64,000 nucleotides of DNA, taken from Piscicola geometra. Its lineage: Eukaryota > Annelida > Clitellata > Hirudinida > Piscicolidae. Under the pieces are notes generated by a model that saw only the letters and a program-made list of their open reading frames with translations, ran no database searches and was not told where the DNA came from. This document shows positions 23,260 through 36,227 of this stretch, in pieces (positions within the stretch are counted from its first letter, which is position 1; each line of letters opens with the position of its first letter). The stretch spans positions 7,628,420 to 7,692,419 of the forward strand of contig OX030961.1 in NCBI GenBank assembly GCA_943735955.1. Reading direction: 5' to 3'. Position numbers and translations under genes: made by a program.

Positions 23260-24715
23260 ATGGAGAAATACCAATCAACTACCTGTTAACCCTTGAACAA
23301 TTGCAAACGTTTGCATCCAATGCGGACGGATGGAGTCAAAAAATGAATGCCGTTATCCTCACTTCTCTCATCGCTGTTTTCTTCAAAGATTATTTTTTTT
23401 AGCTTCTTCTGCGCTGAATCGTCTGCTAGCCATTTTATTTTTTTATGAAGGAAGTAGAAGGGATGGGCAATTTCGCATGCATTATAATGATTTTACAACA
23501 TAGACAAAATTAGTAGATCTTTTTACCTAACAGAATCAATGTATATAAGAATGATTACTAAGGATAAAAGTCACATAATAAAGGTTCAATTATGTCTTCA
23601 GAAAATAATATTTTGACGTCAGTCAATACAAACGATAATTATTAACAGTATACAATTTAATCTTTTACAAAATAACTGACATTGTAAGATGTAGATAATT
23701 ATTAACATTGGGGTCAAAAAATACCCAAACCGTTCTCATTGGTAATAGTGATCTACACGCGCTTCCTAATTTGAGAAAATATTTATATATATTTTTTAAT
23801 AATTTTCTTACAAATATAGGGGATGTCTCAAAAAAGTTTTACTATATGTGTATCCTATCGCTTCTTGTATGCATTCAAAGAGGCTATGGGGTCAAAATAT
23901 ACCCCAGCCTTCATTCTACGGTTAATGAAAAAATTATTGAAAAAGACTTAAAGGCAAAAATCAATCAACAGTCTGATGACAAAGGAAGTTTTAAAAGAGT
24001 CGGGATGGGTAGGGTATACTCATCGAAAACCCTCATACAGTTCAAGGAAGCCGGCTCTCACTTTAATATTTAAAAAAAGATCACGTGTCTAGAAACAGAA
24101 TGAAACTCAGATTTTTTAGAACCACTTTAAGAAGAAATTGGATTATTTTCCATTAAGCTCTTATTTGAAGAAAGACAAATGTCAAATTAACGAACTATTC
24201 GTTATTTTAAACTTTGTGCTTATGAAAGCAACATTTTAGTACTTTAATGAAAACTTGAACACGTACTAGTTCAGATAAATATCTGAAAAAATAATTTATT
24301 CAAATATAAATGTGAGTCAAACTCGCTTATATAAAAACAAATAAAATGTTATGTATTGAATCAACAATTTACAGTTAATATTTAAGAATATAAATGAAAA
24401 TGGTCAACATGGGTCGAGACATTATTGATGAATATATTTCTCGCTTGTTTTCTTGAACTTGGTGACGCATGGAATAATTGTTCAATAATACTTTTAAGAA
24501 GAAAAATCTTACCTCAAATATATAGCAATCTGCTATAACTATGATTCTACTATCAATTAAACACATTTAAGGGTTATTATTATTTTTTTAAATTTTTCAT
24601 GCCGTGGAAAAAGAGGCCTCTTGGCTCTTTATCTGCGCCCGCTTGATAATGATGTTATTTAATAATTATATACTATAAATTAGGGGCGACTTTGAGGTGT
24701 GTCTTTGGAGCTTAA
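23260..24715. other. Intergenic stretch between LINE debris and the 3' end of gene C
   Basis: Contains an open frame 23708-24073 (121 codons, low-complexity start, no family recognised) with two GGGGTCAAAA-type phrases, and otherwise AT-rich sequence. I see no splice-linked partner and do not call a gene. Confidence 0.3.
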
Positions 24716-27700
24716 TTATATTGGTCCATACAGCCTCCATGCCTCATCAAGCAATTGACTCCTTTTAATTTCACCCTTCTCATACTTACTCCAAGCTGCC
24801 CACAACTGCCCTGGAGCTGAATTCATTTTACCTGTTTGAGAGCGCTTCAACTTCCAATCTTTCACGACTTTGCAATTAGTGGGCATCTCCTGCCCTTCTT
24901 CAAACAAGAGGCTTACAAGAAGGCCAAAGGAAAAACTCTCCTTTTTGAATTTGTGGGCTAAGCGTCTATTCCAATCTTCAACATCGTTAATCAAACGTAC
25001 CGGTTGTCCATATATCGACCAATTTTCAAAAGTCCATATATTATTCTTTATCCAAGTATCTTCGAAATAAGAGAAAAAGGGTTCTAGTTGCTGACATTGT
25101 GCCTTTTTGCGAATTTTTTCAAAAGCATATTGGATGTCGGCTGGTGGAAGCAGCGGTAAGGCGAATGTCCTTCTCATCATGTTGTACACATGATCGCGAC
25201 TATCATAAGCATCGATTAAGCCCAGGCTGTTACACTCTGTCCTCAGTGCTTGGACAAAGTCGAAGGCAGAACCCTTGATGTCTGGATCAGGATACACTTC
25301 ACGAAGAGCGTTCCAAAGACTCACATCATAATCAACCACAAATGAATTCACCCTTGCTTCAGTGAGCAATGAGTTCAACTTGAGCAAAACCTGGAGAAAA
25401 AAATCATAATTTATTATTAAATACTGAATATTAATGATCATGCACTCTTACATAAAATTAGTATTATTAATATTTTGTTCTGAATGCATAGTTGTTTTTT
25501 GTGTGCATAATGCCATTAAAATATGATTGGTGAAAAATAATTGAAATAAAACAATATATAGAGGTTGCTCAAATAATTTTTAGTTTTTACCAAAATGGCA
25601 TTACGCTTTAACCTGATTTTTTTTAAGAAATGCGTTTTTATTAATTTTAATTAATTTTAATTTTATAAAATAATACGATTTCGTCGGTATGTGTTTCGAC
25701 ACAGCGACGTCAAACGCGGGCTCCATACATGCTTTCTTGCATCCCCCTAAAGAAGTTGATCAAAATACATCTCTCCACTCCTCTTGAGATCACCAAATTC
25801 AAAAAAAAAATATTTTCAAAATCTATTCAGTTCTTCTAGGAACCCAAAATGGGACTAACCTAGAACTATTCAAAATGGTTTCAGAAGTGTTGGCCAGACA
25901 TTGAACAAACCTAGTTCGTATAATTAAGTTGCGTGCCCGGGCGCTATACAAAAATGACAATTATTATTATTATTAAATTATGCCCATTTTAATGACCACA
26001 GCTTCAAAAAATTGGATTAAAAAGGTCTTTCTGCAGTCATTTTCATTAAATAAATCTTCGGACTTGCTAAGAAAAGACTAAAAATGGATGATCTTCTGGG
26101 TTTCCACTGTCAGCGAATGCCGAGAGAATATCACATGATAAGGGGAATGGCCAAAGTCATCTATTGTAAGAGAATTTACCTCAAGAATTGTATCCAAGTT
26201 AACTGTAAAATCAGAAAAAAACACATGAACATGTTTTTGCAAATGGTTCACCATAGCGATGCTCATTCGTAATAACTCATGTTTATTGTTGTTAAACTTC
26301 GTAAAGAAGTTTAAAAACTAGATGCATCTTTAGCGTCAAATGCTTCAATACAGTAAAATTTCATCTTTATTGAGCAGCCTCTAAATATTATCCAAAATAA
26401 CTTTAAAACGTTGAAAATTGTTTTTTCTATCAAAGGAAAAATATTAAGAACTGTACATTCAAATAATATATATATATAATTTAAACACCCCTACTGAATA
26501 TTAATAAAATAAATATGTTCAGATATTAAATGTCTTACAGAAAAGTTAAGTATCTTTAAAACATTAAGTTGTACATACTTTTCTGTAATCCTTCCGTTTC
26601 CTGTCACTCATCAGAATGAAGCAGAGTGGTCGCTGTCTTATCAATTTTTCATGCTTCACAAATGCATGTATAGAAAACAATTGCGAGAATGGCGACTTCA
26701 CGTCCATGTACCAGGTCTTGGCGCTCGAAAGTAGCTTCAGCTGAGTGTCCGTCGCTAATATTGCATGTTTGCGTCCTTTCACAGTGACCAAACCTCTGAA
26801 GAAAGGTTCCTTGATTCCGTTGTTGAGGTACCATTCATCTATCTGGAAAAATAATTTTTACAAATTTGTAATTTAAAGTTTAAATTTGATTTAAAAAATT
26901 TTTTTTTTTTTTTTTTTCATTTCAAAAGTGTAGATAAAAGGTTTAGGTACCAGACCCAAAAAATGTCCCAGGTACCACACCCGTTGCCAAGTCGTATTAA
27001 TGTTACAGGCAATGTTTAAAATAAGGCAATCCACGGAATGCCTACCATTTTTAGACAATCCACAGAATGCCTAACATTTTAAATCAATCCATGGAATGCC
27101 TAATCCAATCAGGCAATCCTTAGAATAAATCGTTTCTTGAGATTTTGTTTAAATAGTTTTATTCAGTCTAATAGTTTATTGTAAAAATGTAAAGATGAAT
27201 GACATTTTATTTAATAAATCGAAAAAAATCATTTTAAAGTTCAATGTAATAATATTTTGTCTACAGTTTCCTAATTTATTGTCGATAGTTGAAAACGAAT
27301 AGCAATTTATTATTAAAAAGTAATATTTTTATTTATTAAAGCACGTTTTAATATTTAGTTTACCGTTTTATAGTTTATTGCCAAAAGTTTAAGATGAAAA
27401 GCATTTTATTTGATAAAGCGTAAAAAACTCCACTGCATGACAGATTGAAACAGGCGTTCCATGGATTGCCTAAAAATTTTAGGCCTTCCGTGGATTGCCT
27501 GTAACATATATAAGATATACCGGTTATATTTCAACTTATTCGTGAGATAATTAACGTGGAATTCATCTCACCTCAAACTCTATCGAAACGAGACTTTTAC
27601 TGACACTGGCCCTACGACACCTGTTTGCGATATGAGCGAGATAGCTCTTTCGAACAGTGCTCTGGGATTGGTCCAGTGTGGAGTACTTATCCAGTACGCG

Positions 27701-30700
27701 ACCGATTATGGATTTCGTAGGCACAAAATATTCCTCATGAGTTCTCATTTTTATCTGAAGAAAAGTAAAAATCAATAGACGTTTATTATATTAAAAATAA
27801 AAATATTTCTAAAAATAGTAGAATACATTTTAAATAATTTGATAGTTACTTCTTTTAGCAGCATAACTCTATCAAGCAGGTCACTTTTAGGCGGGTGATT
27901 GTGCTCACGTTTTCCCTTCTCAAAGCTTTCCCTACTTTGCTTCAGGATAGCAGAACAAATTACACTGCTGGATCGGACACTGCATCTCCACACAGTAATG
28001 CCAGACTTGTACTTTTGCTTGAAAACATACGAATAACCCTCGCTGGAAACAAGCTTCTTCCTTCCTTTATACGACCCCCCTTCCACTATTGTGTACGTAG
28101 GTGGCTGGCTCGTTTGAGAATATTGGTGGTCTCCACCCCTTAAATAGTTTATGCAAAAAAATATTATTTCAATTCAGTTGTTAAATATAGTAAAATTAAA
28201 TTTTAATATCTTACAGAAGTACTCATAAATTTTTTTAAAAAAAACTACTCTTTTGATGTTTACTCCTAATACAAAAATAATATTGTATACCTAGTATCAT
28301 TTAAATTTCCCATTTTAACAAACACTTACTCGCCACTTTTTTCCAACTCAGTCGAAAGTATCGACTGACTTGCATTAAACATTGACGTTGAGGGCTCTGT
28401 TGACGCCCCAAACTCTGTCGACGTTCCATTTTTCAAACTCTTGCGAAGCCTGTTAGCTATTTGAACCAAATTATAATCATTCTTCAGACAGCCAGACGGG
28501 CGGTCCGAAGTGGGATACTTTTCTAATACGCGACGAACTACATCAGTTGTAGGCTCAGATAGATTTTCACACGCCTTCATTCGTATCTGTAAATATGAGA
28601 TCATAAAATTATAATGTCATGAAAAAAGACACTCATTGACCATAGGTTGCCTCATAGGTATAATTACCTCTTTTAGCTGTAGTACTTTGGCGAGTAGATC
28701 AGGCTTTGGCGGATGCGTGTGCTCATGTTTTCCCTTCACAAAAACTTCCCCACTTTGCTTCAACACAGCAAGACATCCTTTCTTATTACTTCTGGCAGTG
28801 CACCTCCACTGTACTACGCCATTCTTGTGGGCCTTGGGTACATGCCAAAAAACATAGGAATAACCTTCGCTAGAAACGACCACTTCCTTACCTTTTCTCG
28901 AACCCCCCTCCACTAGAGTGTAAGTAATTGTATGGTTCGGTAACGGATCATTGACGACAGGTTCATCTCTGAAAATTATTTTTAAAGTGAAAAAATAAAT
29001 TTATTTTTAGATACATTTTCCATTAATTAGGAAGGAAAAACTAAGAAGATCTCGAGTATTTGAACTTTAAAACGGTATTTAAAATTTTTTTGATGAAATT
29101 GAGCTATCTCAAAATACTTTCTAATATGTCTCCTATTTTTCATTTTTCCATTTTATAACCAAATAATTTTTTTCCTAAAAATTAATAAAAATACAACTAA
29201 TAGGTCTTTTTCTCTTTAAATATGTAAATAACAACTAAATTGTTTTTTATTAGGGTTGGGGTTAATCATGAACTACCTTTTATTTATTTATTTATTAGCT
29301 TCATCACACACGTACTTACATTTCTTGTTTCTGACAAACATCGAGAAGTTGCGGCAAAGTCACTTGATACATTGAAGTTGTGGAGTCTGTTGTCGCCAGT
29401 ACCACATTTGAAACACTGATGAGGGAATGAGAAATCTACTGCTCGTATGTTTTGCTAAAAGATAATAATCTATAATGAGTATAATCAGTGAAGAATGGAA
29501 AAAGAAAAATATAGAACTGTGTGCTGGATAAATCAAAAACATTCATAATGTCAATTTTGCTTTAAAAACAGTAAAAACCTATTAGAAAAAGAGTGGGGTT
29601 TTGTTGTCTCCAGAAAATAAGATGGAAGGCTGGTGAAGTCAATGATGTTGTTTGCAAACACTCTTGCTACAGATTCTTTTGGTCTGGAAACGATAGAGAG
29701 ATTAGTGAAGTAAGTGATGCTTGCGAAAAATGTTTAAAAAAAGGGTCTCGAACTTTATTATTATTTTGAGAATACTCAATAGTCTTTTAGTTTTTCAAAA
29801 ACAGCATTGCATTCGAAAACATGTTGATTTTGTCTAATTTTCTGATTTTATGGCATTTTATATAAAATGTTATGTAACATTAAAGAGCCACCAATTTAAT
29901 TTTAACAAGTAAAACAAATAAAAGGGTATCCCTCACATCTCTTGATTAACCATCGAAGCTGGAAGACGCTGTAGACTCACTTGACACAACCCCATTGGGA
30001 GCTCTTTTGGTGAAACTTCCATAATTTCAACACTAGGAAAGGGGAAAAACATTTTTGCATGTTCTATTTTAAAATATCAATAATACACTTTTAATAAATA
30101 TCTCTGATATCTAATGGGAGAAAATTGTTTTATTTATCATATTAAACTAATAAATATATTAATTTTAAGTTTTAAAAAATCATTTTTTCATAAATATTCT
30201 TCTGACTAAAGAAGTAACATCGAGTGTCAGAATACATATATTTTATATGCGGTAAATTTTCGTACTTTCATTTTATGAAACTTCAAACAATTTTCGTTAA
30301 AAGTGACGATTGGAATCAAATACGTTTATTTTTCGCTAAGCCTTTTGGAGCGGAGTGAGAGATGCTGCTGAAGTATCCAAGTTGTAGGAAACATTGTTAT
30401 GTTCTTATGCACCGAATTAAACGGTATGAAAGTCAAAAAGGTCCTCCCCTAAAGAGAAGATGACTCATGAACTATGTAGACAAACTAATTAATTTTATAA
30501 CAATTCTTATTCAAATATATTATTTGAGATGTATTCGATCAGAATGATGAAAGACTGAATTTTAATGTATCTTCTTGAAAAAATCAATGATGTTATAGTA
30601 TTATGAAATATAGCATTTTATAAGTTACTTACATTTCATGTTTCTGAAAAGCATCTGGAGCTTGCGGCAGACTCACTTGGATCATTGAGGTTGTGGGCTC

Positions 30701-31356
30701 TGTTGTCGCCACTGCCTCATTTTCACACCTTATGAATCAATCGAAAACAATGACTTTCAGTGATTCCTTGATCAATCAAATTTTTATCAATAAAACAATC
30801 AAATAAATTTTCATAAATTCAAAAGCGCTAAAATGATAAAAAATGAAAGGCGCTTCTCACAATAAATCACTAATATTTTTACCAATTACATTACAATATT
30901 CATTTTTAATTAGAAAATCATTTTTTCATTATGATTCTTCCGAAACAAAATTAATAGCTATTCGTCTAATTTTTAGGATTTTTCAGCAGCATCTAGCTTT
31001 CAAAAAAGTTTAAAACATCAACTTGAGCCTTGCTAACCAAATGTGATAGACTAGCCAAGTAATAGCAGGTTTTCAAATTTCATTTTAAAATCATTCTTTC
31101 ATAAATATTCTTCTGAGGAGAAGTTTAAAGCTATTTAGAGATTTTTCTGTAGTATCTGGCATTCAAAATTTGTTTAAAAAACATCAACACGGTGAACGGG
31201 TAGCTGAGTGGGCAACGACTCTCGGCTTGACCAACAATGAAAGGTCCTAGGTTCGAGTGCAACCAATGCCCTAGTAACCCAAAGGCGCAAATGAAAATAT
31301 GCAGCCTAAGTGGCCTGGAAGCCCGTTCGGGTTATACGCCACTATAATAATGCTCG

Positions 31357-31412
<56 letters not shown>

Positions 31413-34400
31413 ACACGAAGACATATTTAGCCTTGCTAAATGTGGCAGACTAACCGAGTAATAGCAAGTTTCAGAATAAATTTATACTTTATAAATGGCA
31501 AGTTTTCGCCCCTTCTTTGAGTGACACGTTGAACAATTTTCGTTAAAATAAAAATGATCATAAAATCCGTTTATTTTAAGCAGACTTGCAGAGTCAAGTC
31601 TGAATCGTAGCCAAAGAAAACTGACGGCTCCGGTTCTCAAAATGAGTTTAAATCACAAAATACGCTTTAAGATTTTTTTTCGTTTTAGTGGCTTCCACAA
31701 GATACATAAAATAATATTTATTTTCTTTTATGCTTTTATTAATTCAAAATGTTATTCACACACAATAGTTCAATATTCAAATAATATTTGACAAATTATT
31801 TTTTCTTTATAATACACATATTTTGAGAAATAATTGTAATTTTAATTTTACAAATAAATAATAATTTTTAATTAAATTCAATCGAAACGTCCAGAATGCA
31901 ACAATATAAAATGTTATTAGTTACTTACATTTCATGTTTGTGAAAGGCATCTGGAGCTTGCGGCAGACTCACTTGGATCATTGAGGTTGTGGACTCTGTT
32001 GTCGCCACTGCCTCATTTTCACACCTTATGAATCAATCGTGAATTTATTTTACATGATTAAACAAAACCGTTAATATTATTTTAAACATATTAATTCTTT
32101 AATATATAAGTTACCGGCAATGTGCAGAATTAGGCAATCCACAGAATGCCTAACATTTTTAGGCAATCCATGGAATGCCTGATTCGATCAGGCAAACCTT
32201 AGAAAAAATCGTTTCTTGCGATTTTGTTTTATTCAGTTTAATAGTTTATTGCAAAAAGTTAAAGATGGATGAAATTTATTAAATAAGTCGAAAAAATTAA
32301 TTTTAAAGTTTAATTTTATAATAATTTGTCTCCAGTTTCACAATCTATTGCCGAAAGTTAAAACGAATAGAATTTTATTATTTCAAATCTAATGAATTTT
32401 TTTTTCAAAGTTCGTTTTAATATTTCTTTTACAATTTCACGGTTTATTGCAAAAAGTTTAAGATGAAAAGTATTGTATTTGACAAAGCGTAAAAAATTCC
32501 ACAGAATGACTGATTGAATCAGGCGTTCCTTGGATTGCGTAAAAATATCAGGCATTCTGTATATTTCCTAACTCTACACATTGCCGGTAAAATATATAAG
32601 TACAAAAAAAGGTAACCAGCTTTTCCTCGTAACCACTTAAATACAAATAATTTATCGTAATCAATACAATGCCAGTTATTTAGAATTTGAAAAAGAGTTT
32701 ATAAAAAGTTTACAAATTATTTTAAATTTCCTCAAACAGTACAGTTTTTGAGATTCATTATTGAAGACATTGAACGGTTTAATTTCAGTAATTTCATGAT
32801 ACAAAAGAAAGGTGCTTCTCACAAGAAATCCTTGATATTTCCATTTTTTCAAGAGCTTTGCCGAATATTTTTTTAGTTATCATTATTTAAAATTTCTTCC
32901 AGTGATTGTATGCCCTAAATTTTTCCCTTCATATTATTGTTATAATACCAATGGGTGTTTTTGGTTAGCAGCTGCTATCTTGGCATCCGCTTAAACACTC
33001 AGATTAAATTTTAGAGTAAACGGTTTTGGGTATATTATCTTGAAATTGTAAAATTTTAAATTTAAATAATAATTAAATAGTATTAATTAGAATGTTTTTT
33101 TTGTGTGAATTTTGGTCGTGCAAGAAACTCTCCAAGATCATCATTGTACCATCTATATTGGTGGCAGGTCAATCTCTAACTTAAAGTTTGCTGAAGACAT
33201 CGATCTGATGGGCGGATCCAGCAGTGAACTTCATGACCTCACCAACAAACTTAACGAAAGAGCAATTGCTTACGAGATGGAGGTGAGCTCAGAAAAAACC
33301 AAGGTTGTGGTGAATAGCAATACAAAAAACTCAACTAAAATAACGATGAATGGAAAAAGGCTTGAAGTGTCACTGTTAAAGTACCTAGGAGTAACTCTGT
33401 CGAAAGATGGAACAAGCACCACAGAGATAAAAACTAGAATCTCAATGGCAACTGCAGAAATGGCAATACTTAATCGGTTATGGTTAAGTAATTCTATCAG
33501 CTTCTCTGTCAGATACAAACTTTACAAGTCACTGGTGCTCAGTATCCTACAAAACTGAAATGAGACCTGGACGCTTAACGCAACAGAACAGAACGCAAGA
33601 TACAGGTCTTTGAATCTAAATGTATCCGTACACTCCATGGTATCTCTTACTTGGAGCATAGAACCTACAACTACGTCCATCAGATTAAAACAGCACTGAT
33701 TGGACAACAAAAACCTCTTTAAGCAACTGTCAAACGTCGAAAGTTGACTTGGTTTGGCCACGTCATCAGGCACGATTCACTGTCCAAGACAGGGCCCGCT
33801 ACAAGGAAGTCGTCGCCATGACCGTCAGAAAAAGTGCTGGATGGACAATGTGAAAGAGTGGACGTCTTTTCCCTTGAGCAGTCTTCTCAACGCTGCTAAC
33901 AACAATACAGAATGGCATATTATAGCTGCCTCTTCTTCCTTATTTTCCCCCCAACAACCAACTCAGTCATGGGCATGATGATGATGATGATGGTCGTTTT
34001 AAGTCTATCAAGAGATAGCCGCAGTAAACCAGATGAGCTACAACAGAAAAAAGGAAACGAGCCACAATAACAAGTTTCAGTCTTGGCAAGGACCTCTCCT
34101 TCACTTTCTGTCACAGCTGCAACACCAGTAGCAAGAAGATTCAGATGAGGATGTTTTGTGGGAATGAAGATGATGTGGTGATGATTTGTAGGAGTAGAAG
34201 GAATGATTTTACTGATGTGGGTGAGGTTCGATTATTAAGACTGTTTTTTTATTTTTTATTAAGATGTCTTTTTATTTGATATATATATATATCAATTTAA
34301 ATAAGTATTAGAAGGGTTCTGAAAACCATTTTTGTTGAAAAAAATATTTGTTTGAATTATAAAAAAACACAATAAAAATAGTTTTGATTTATTGACCAAG

Positions 34401-35173
34401 TGAACTCTCTCCATATGTGTCGAAGCCCTTACAAGGGGCTTGCAAATGTTTGGATCTGAAGCACTCTTGGTCAATGCAAAGAAGTCGAGACCAAGCCACC
34501 ATATATACATATATAATATATATTATATGTGGATATAAAAAATATATAAAAGTGGATATGAGAATAACTATCTGATTATTGAGATTAATAATATATATTT
34601 ATAAATACAATTATTAAAAAATTATTATTAAACAATTATTTTCTATGAAAAATATGTTAATTATAATTAAAAGAAAACTAATATTACTATGATAAATGTA
34701 CCTCTGTTGTTCTTCAAAGGAAGTTGAAAGTTGCAGTGGATTCACTTCATATGTTGATGTGGAGTTCTCCTCTGATGTTGCCACTTCCATATTTTCAACA
34801 CTGAAATTTGTTAAATATTTATTTTTTATAAATTATTTTCTGTCATTAAAACTAAAATATAAAACAACAAATAGGTCCTATTGTTGAAAGGATGGAGGCC
34901 CTTCACTTGGATCCATTTTATGTCAAAATTTGTATTATAAATACTTTTTATTTCTTTAATTTTATTTATTTGTGAAATTTAAAAAATATTTAGAAAAATA
35001 TTAAAGTTTAATACAAAGTATTCAACTAATTATCACAGATTTAAAATTTAGATCAATTGTAATTAAATTAAATTATTTATTAGAAAACCATTAATGGTTT
35101 ATGGGTGAAATATTATGTAGATGAAAGGCGTTTAAAAACTATATAGTATTCACATTTGGTCCGTTTGATCCAT
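24716..35173 (-). CDS. Gene C: FLYWCH zinc-finger / MULE-derived protein with exon-cassette array
   Basis: Inferred exons in coding order: 35173-35154 (ATG, MDQTDQ), 34800-34702, 32024-31929, 30728-30633, 30032-29937, 29415-29320, 28968-28668, 28586-28330, 28138-27850, 27754-27572, 26842-26579, 25390-24716. They sum to 2472 nt, 823 aa, without a stop. Layout: an N-terminal run of five phase 2-2 modules (99, 96, 96, 96, 96 nt); FLYWCH 1 (about residues 169-268, QWRCTARS, HTHPPKP); short linker; complete FLYWCH 2 (354-450, VWRCSVRS, HNHPPKS); second linker (451-511, not found in B or D); MULE-derived domain (512-823; TWYMD, VVDYD, VEDWN). Introns contain two MULE-type MITEs, a SINE and an RTE LINE. 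This is the only copy in the window with an intact second FLYWCH in that position. Confidence 0.78.
25929..25974 (+). mobile_element. 3'-end fragment of the same L2-type LINE
   Basis: About 45 bp matching the terminal GTTGCGTGCCCGGGCGCTAT sequence and (ATT)n tail of the LINE at 6000-9548, in opposite orientation, inside a gene C intron. Extreme 5' truncation. Confidence 0.65.
27003..27504. mobile_element. Second MULE-type MITE in gene C
   Basis: About 502 bp, the same family as 32111-32590: inverted TTACAGGCAAT ends, GGCAATCCACGGAATGCC-type motifs and the same internal repeated unit (about 27170, 27270, 27370). The flanks do not show a clear duplication, so it is probably older. Confidence 0.65.
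29320..34800 (-). CDS. Gene C: array of five phase 2-2 cassette exons
   Basis: Five short exons, each beginning with one base that completes a codon and ending with two bases of the next: 34800-34702 (99 nt), 32024-31929, 30728-30633, 30032-29937, 29415-29320 (96 nt each). The middle ones are clear duplicates: ENEAVATTE(P/S)TTSMIQVSLPQAPDAF in two copies, and a diverged VLATTDSTTSMYQVTLPQ in a third. The first resembles 4514-4609 of gene B and 43604-43509 of gene D (ENMEVATSE, PLQLS). Any subset can be skipped in frame. They are Thr/Ser/Gln-rich, with no fold recognised; they may form a variable-length disordered N-terminal region. Confidence 0.7.
31191..31411 (+). mobile_element. tRNA-derived SINE, family 1
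   Basis: A well-preserved copy with A-box TAGCTGAGTGGG and B-box GGTTCGAGTGC, the shared body and a long (ATT)n tail (about 31358-31411). It lies in a gene C intron. Confidence 0.82.
32111..32590. mobile_element. MULE-type MITE with 10-bp target duplication
   Basis: 480 bp with inverted ends TTACCGGCAATGTG(C/T)AGA and a perfect flanking direct repeat AATATATAAG (32101-32110, 32591-32600). A 9-11 bp duplication is characteristic of Mutator-like elements. Inside, GGCAATCCA(C/T)GGAATGCC motifs recur, and a roughly 100-bp unit containing TTTATTGCAAAAAGTT(A/T)AAG is repeated about three times. It lies in a gene C intron. Confidence 0.75.
33109..33977 (+). mobile_element. RTE-like LINE remnant with mutated catalytic motif
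   Basis: Open for about 148 codons (GGRSISNLKFAEDIDLMGGS, YEMEVSSEKTK, YLGVTLSKDGTS, LYKSLVLSIL), then degenerate continuation readable to WFGHVIRHDSLSKT and KCWMDNVKEWTSFP. This is the C-terminal part of a reverse transcriptase. The catalytic FADD box reads FAED, so this copy is inactive. It lies in the intron between the first two cassette exons of gene C. Confidence 0.72.
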
Positions 35174-36009
35174 AAATACGATCTGTATTGTTTGCGTGCC
35201 TTCCGTTTCCATCGATTTTCTCGACTTAATTTTTAAAGAAAAAAACTTATAAGTTTTATATATAAAAAGTTAAGCTTTATAACAACACTATGAATGGAAT
35301 ACTTTGTTTTCTATAAGTTTTTCAGATATTGAACATTTTCCGGCCTTTTTCTGAATCGCATAGAATAATTAATTTTATACCTACATGCTTTTTTTCGTTT
35401 ATTTAGTTTTATTCTTGCATTAATTCATTAAAAAATAATTAATAGATGTTTTTTATCAAACAAAATCGATCATAGCAAAAACAGATGAGTATTTAACACA
35501 CATAAAAGAATTATTTTTAAATGGACTCAAGTTCATAATTATTACGGACTAAACTTTAAAATGAATAGCTACGATACTATAGTATATAGACATTTATTCA
35601 ATTTTAAAATTCAAATCTTTATACAATTTATAACATAATTTTTTACAGGGCATTTAGCGAATTAGTAAACGAATTTTTATTCGCCATATCTCAGTCGTCT
35701 GAGATCTACAAAGGAACACTCATGTGGGACTAATAGAAAAAGCGCTGCTTGAAAGTAAAAGTATTGCCAAGAAGAGCTGTTTAATCAACTCGAAAAATTC
35801 TCACATCTCTGTGCTATGGTTTGAATGTTGGTATTGTGGTGATGATTGAATTTTTATTGGTGGTGATAGTGATTTTTTGGCGGTGATTGTCATGGTGGTG
35901 TGGGTGAGGTTGGATTATTGAGGTTGTTTGTTTATTTTTATATATTAAAATTTGTTATATATACTTATATTGTTAGTGGTCTAAAAACCGTTTTATTTAA
36001 CAAATTTAT

Positions 36010-36070
36010 TTGAAGAGCGCTTTCGTTCACTTAGTAAAGGGCGCTATACAAATCATTAGTGATTGATTGA
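36010..36070 (+). mobile_element. LINE-like 3' end between genes D and C
   Basis: GAAGAGCGCT...AAGGGCGCTATACAAATC then TGATTGATTGA resembles the terminal part of the LINE families above. Short and diverged. Confidence 0.4.
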
Positions 36071-36164
36071 AGACCTTTCAAGCCAAAATCTCTATCCTAA
36101 GTACCAAAAGAACTCATTATAAGCCATCGATGAACTTATACAAACTCCTGGTATTGAATATGAC

Positions 36165-36227
36165 GATGACGATTCATTCAAGTAGTTAGAATACAATGTA
36201 TTCTAACTACTTGATTGAATCGTCATC
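36165..36227. repeat. 63-bp near-perfect palindrome between genes D and C
   Basis: Arms of 31 nt (36165-36195 and 36197-36227) with one mismatch around a single central base; the arm begins GATGACGATTCATTCAAGTA. It could extrude a cruciform or form an RNA hairpin. Confidence 0.88.

Noticed and set aside
23708..24073. 121-codon ORF
   Set aside because: AT-rich, no family, no splice partner, and a repeated GGGGTCAAAA phrase; probably non-coding.
31191..31270. Possible tRNA gene (A-box and B-box present)
   Set aside because: The body and (ATT)n tail repeat at four places; it is a tRNA-derived SINE, and the cloverleaf is not complete.
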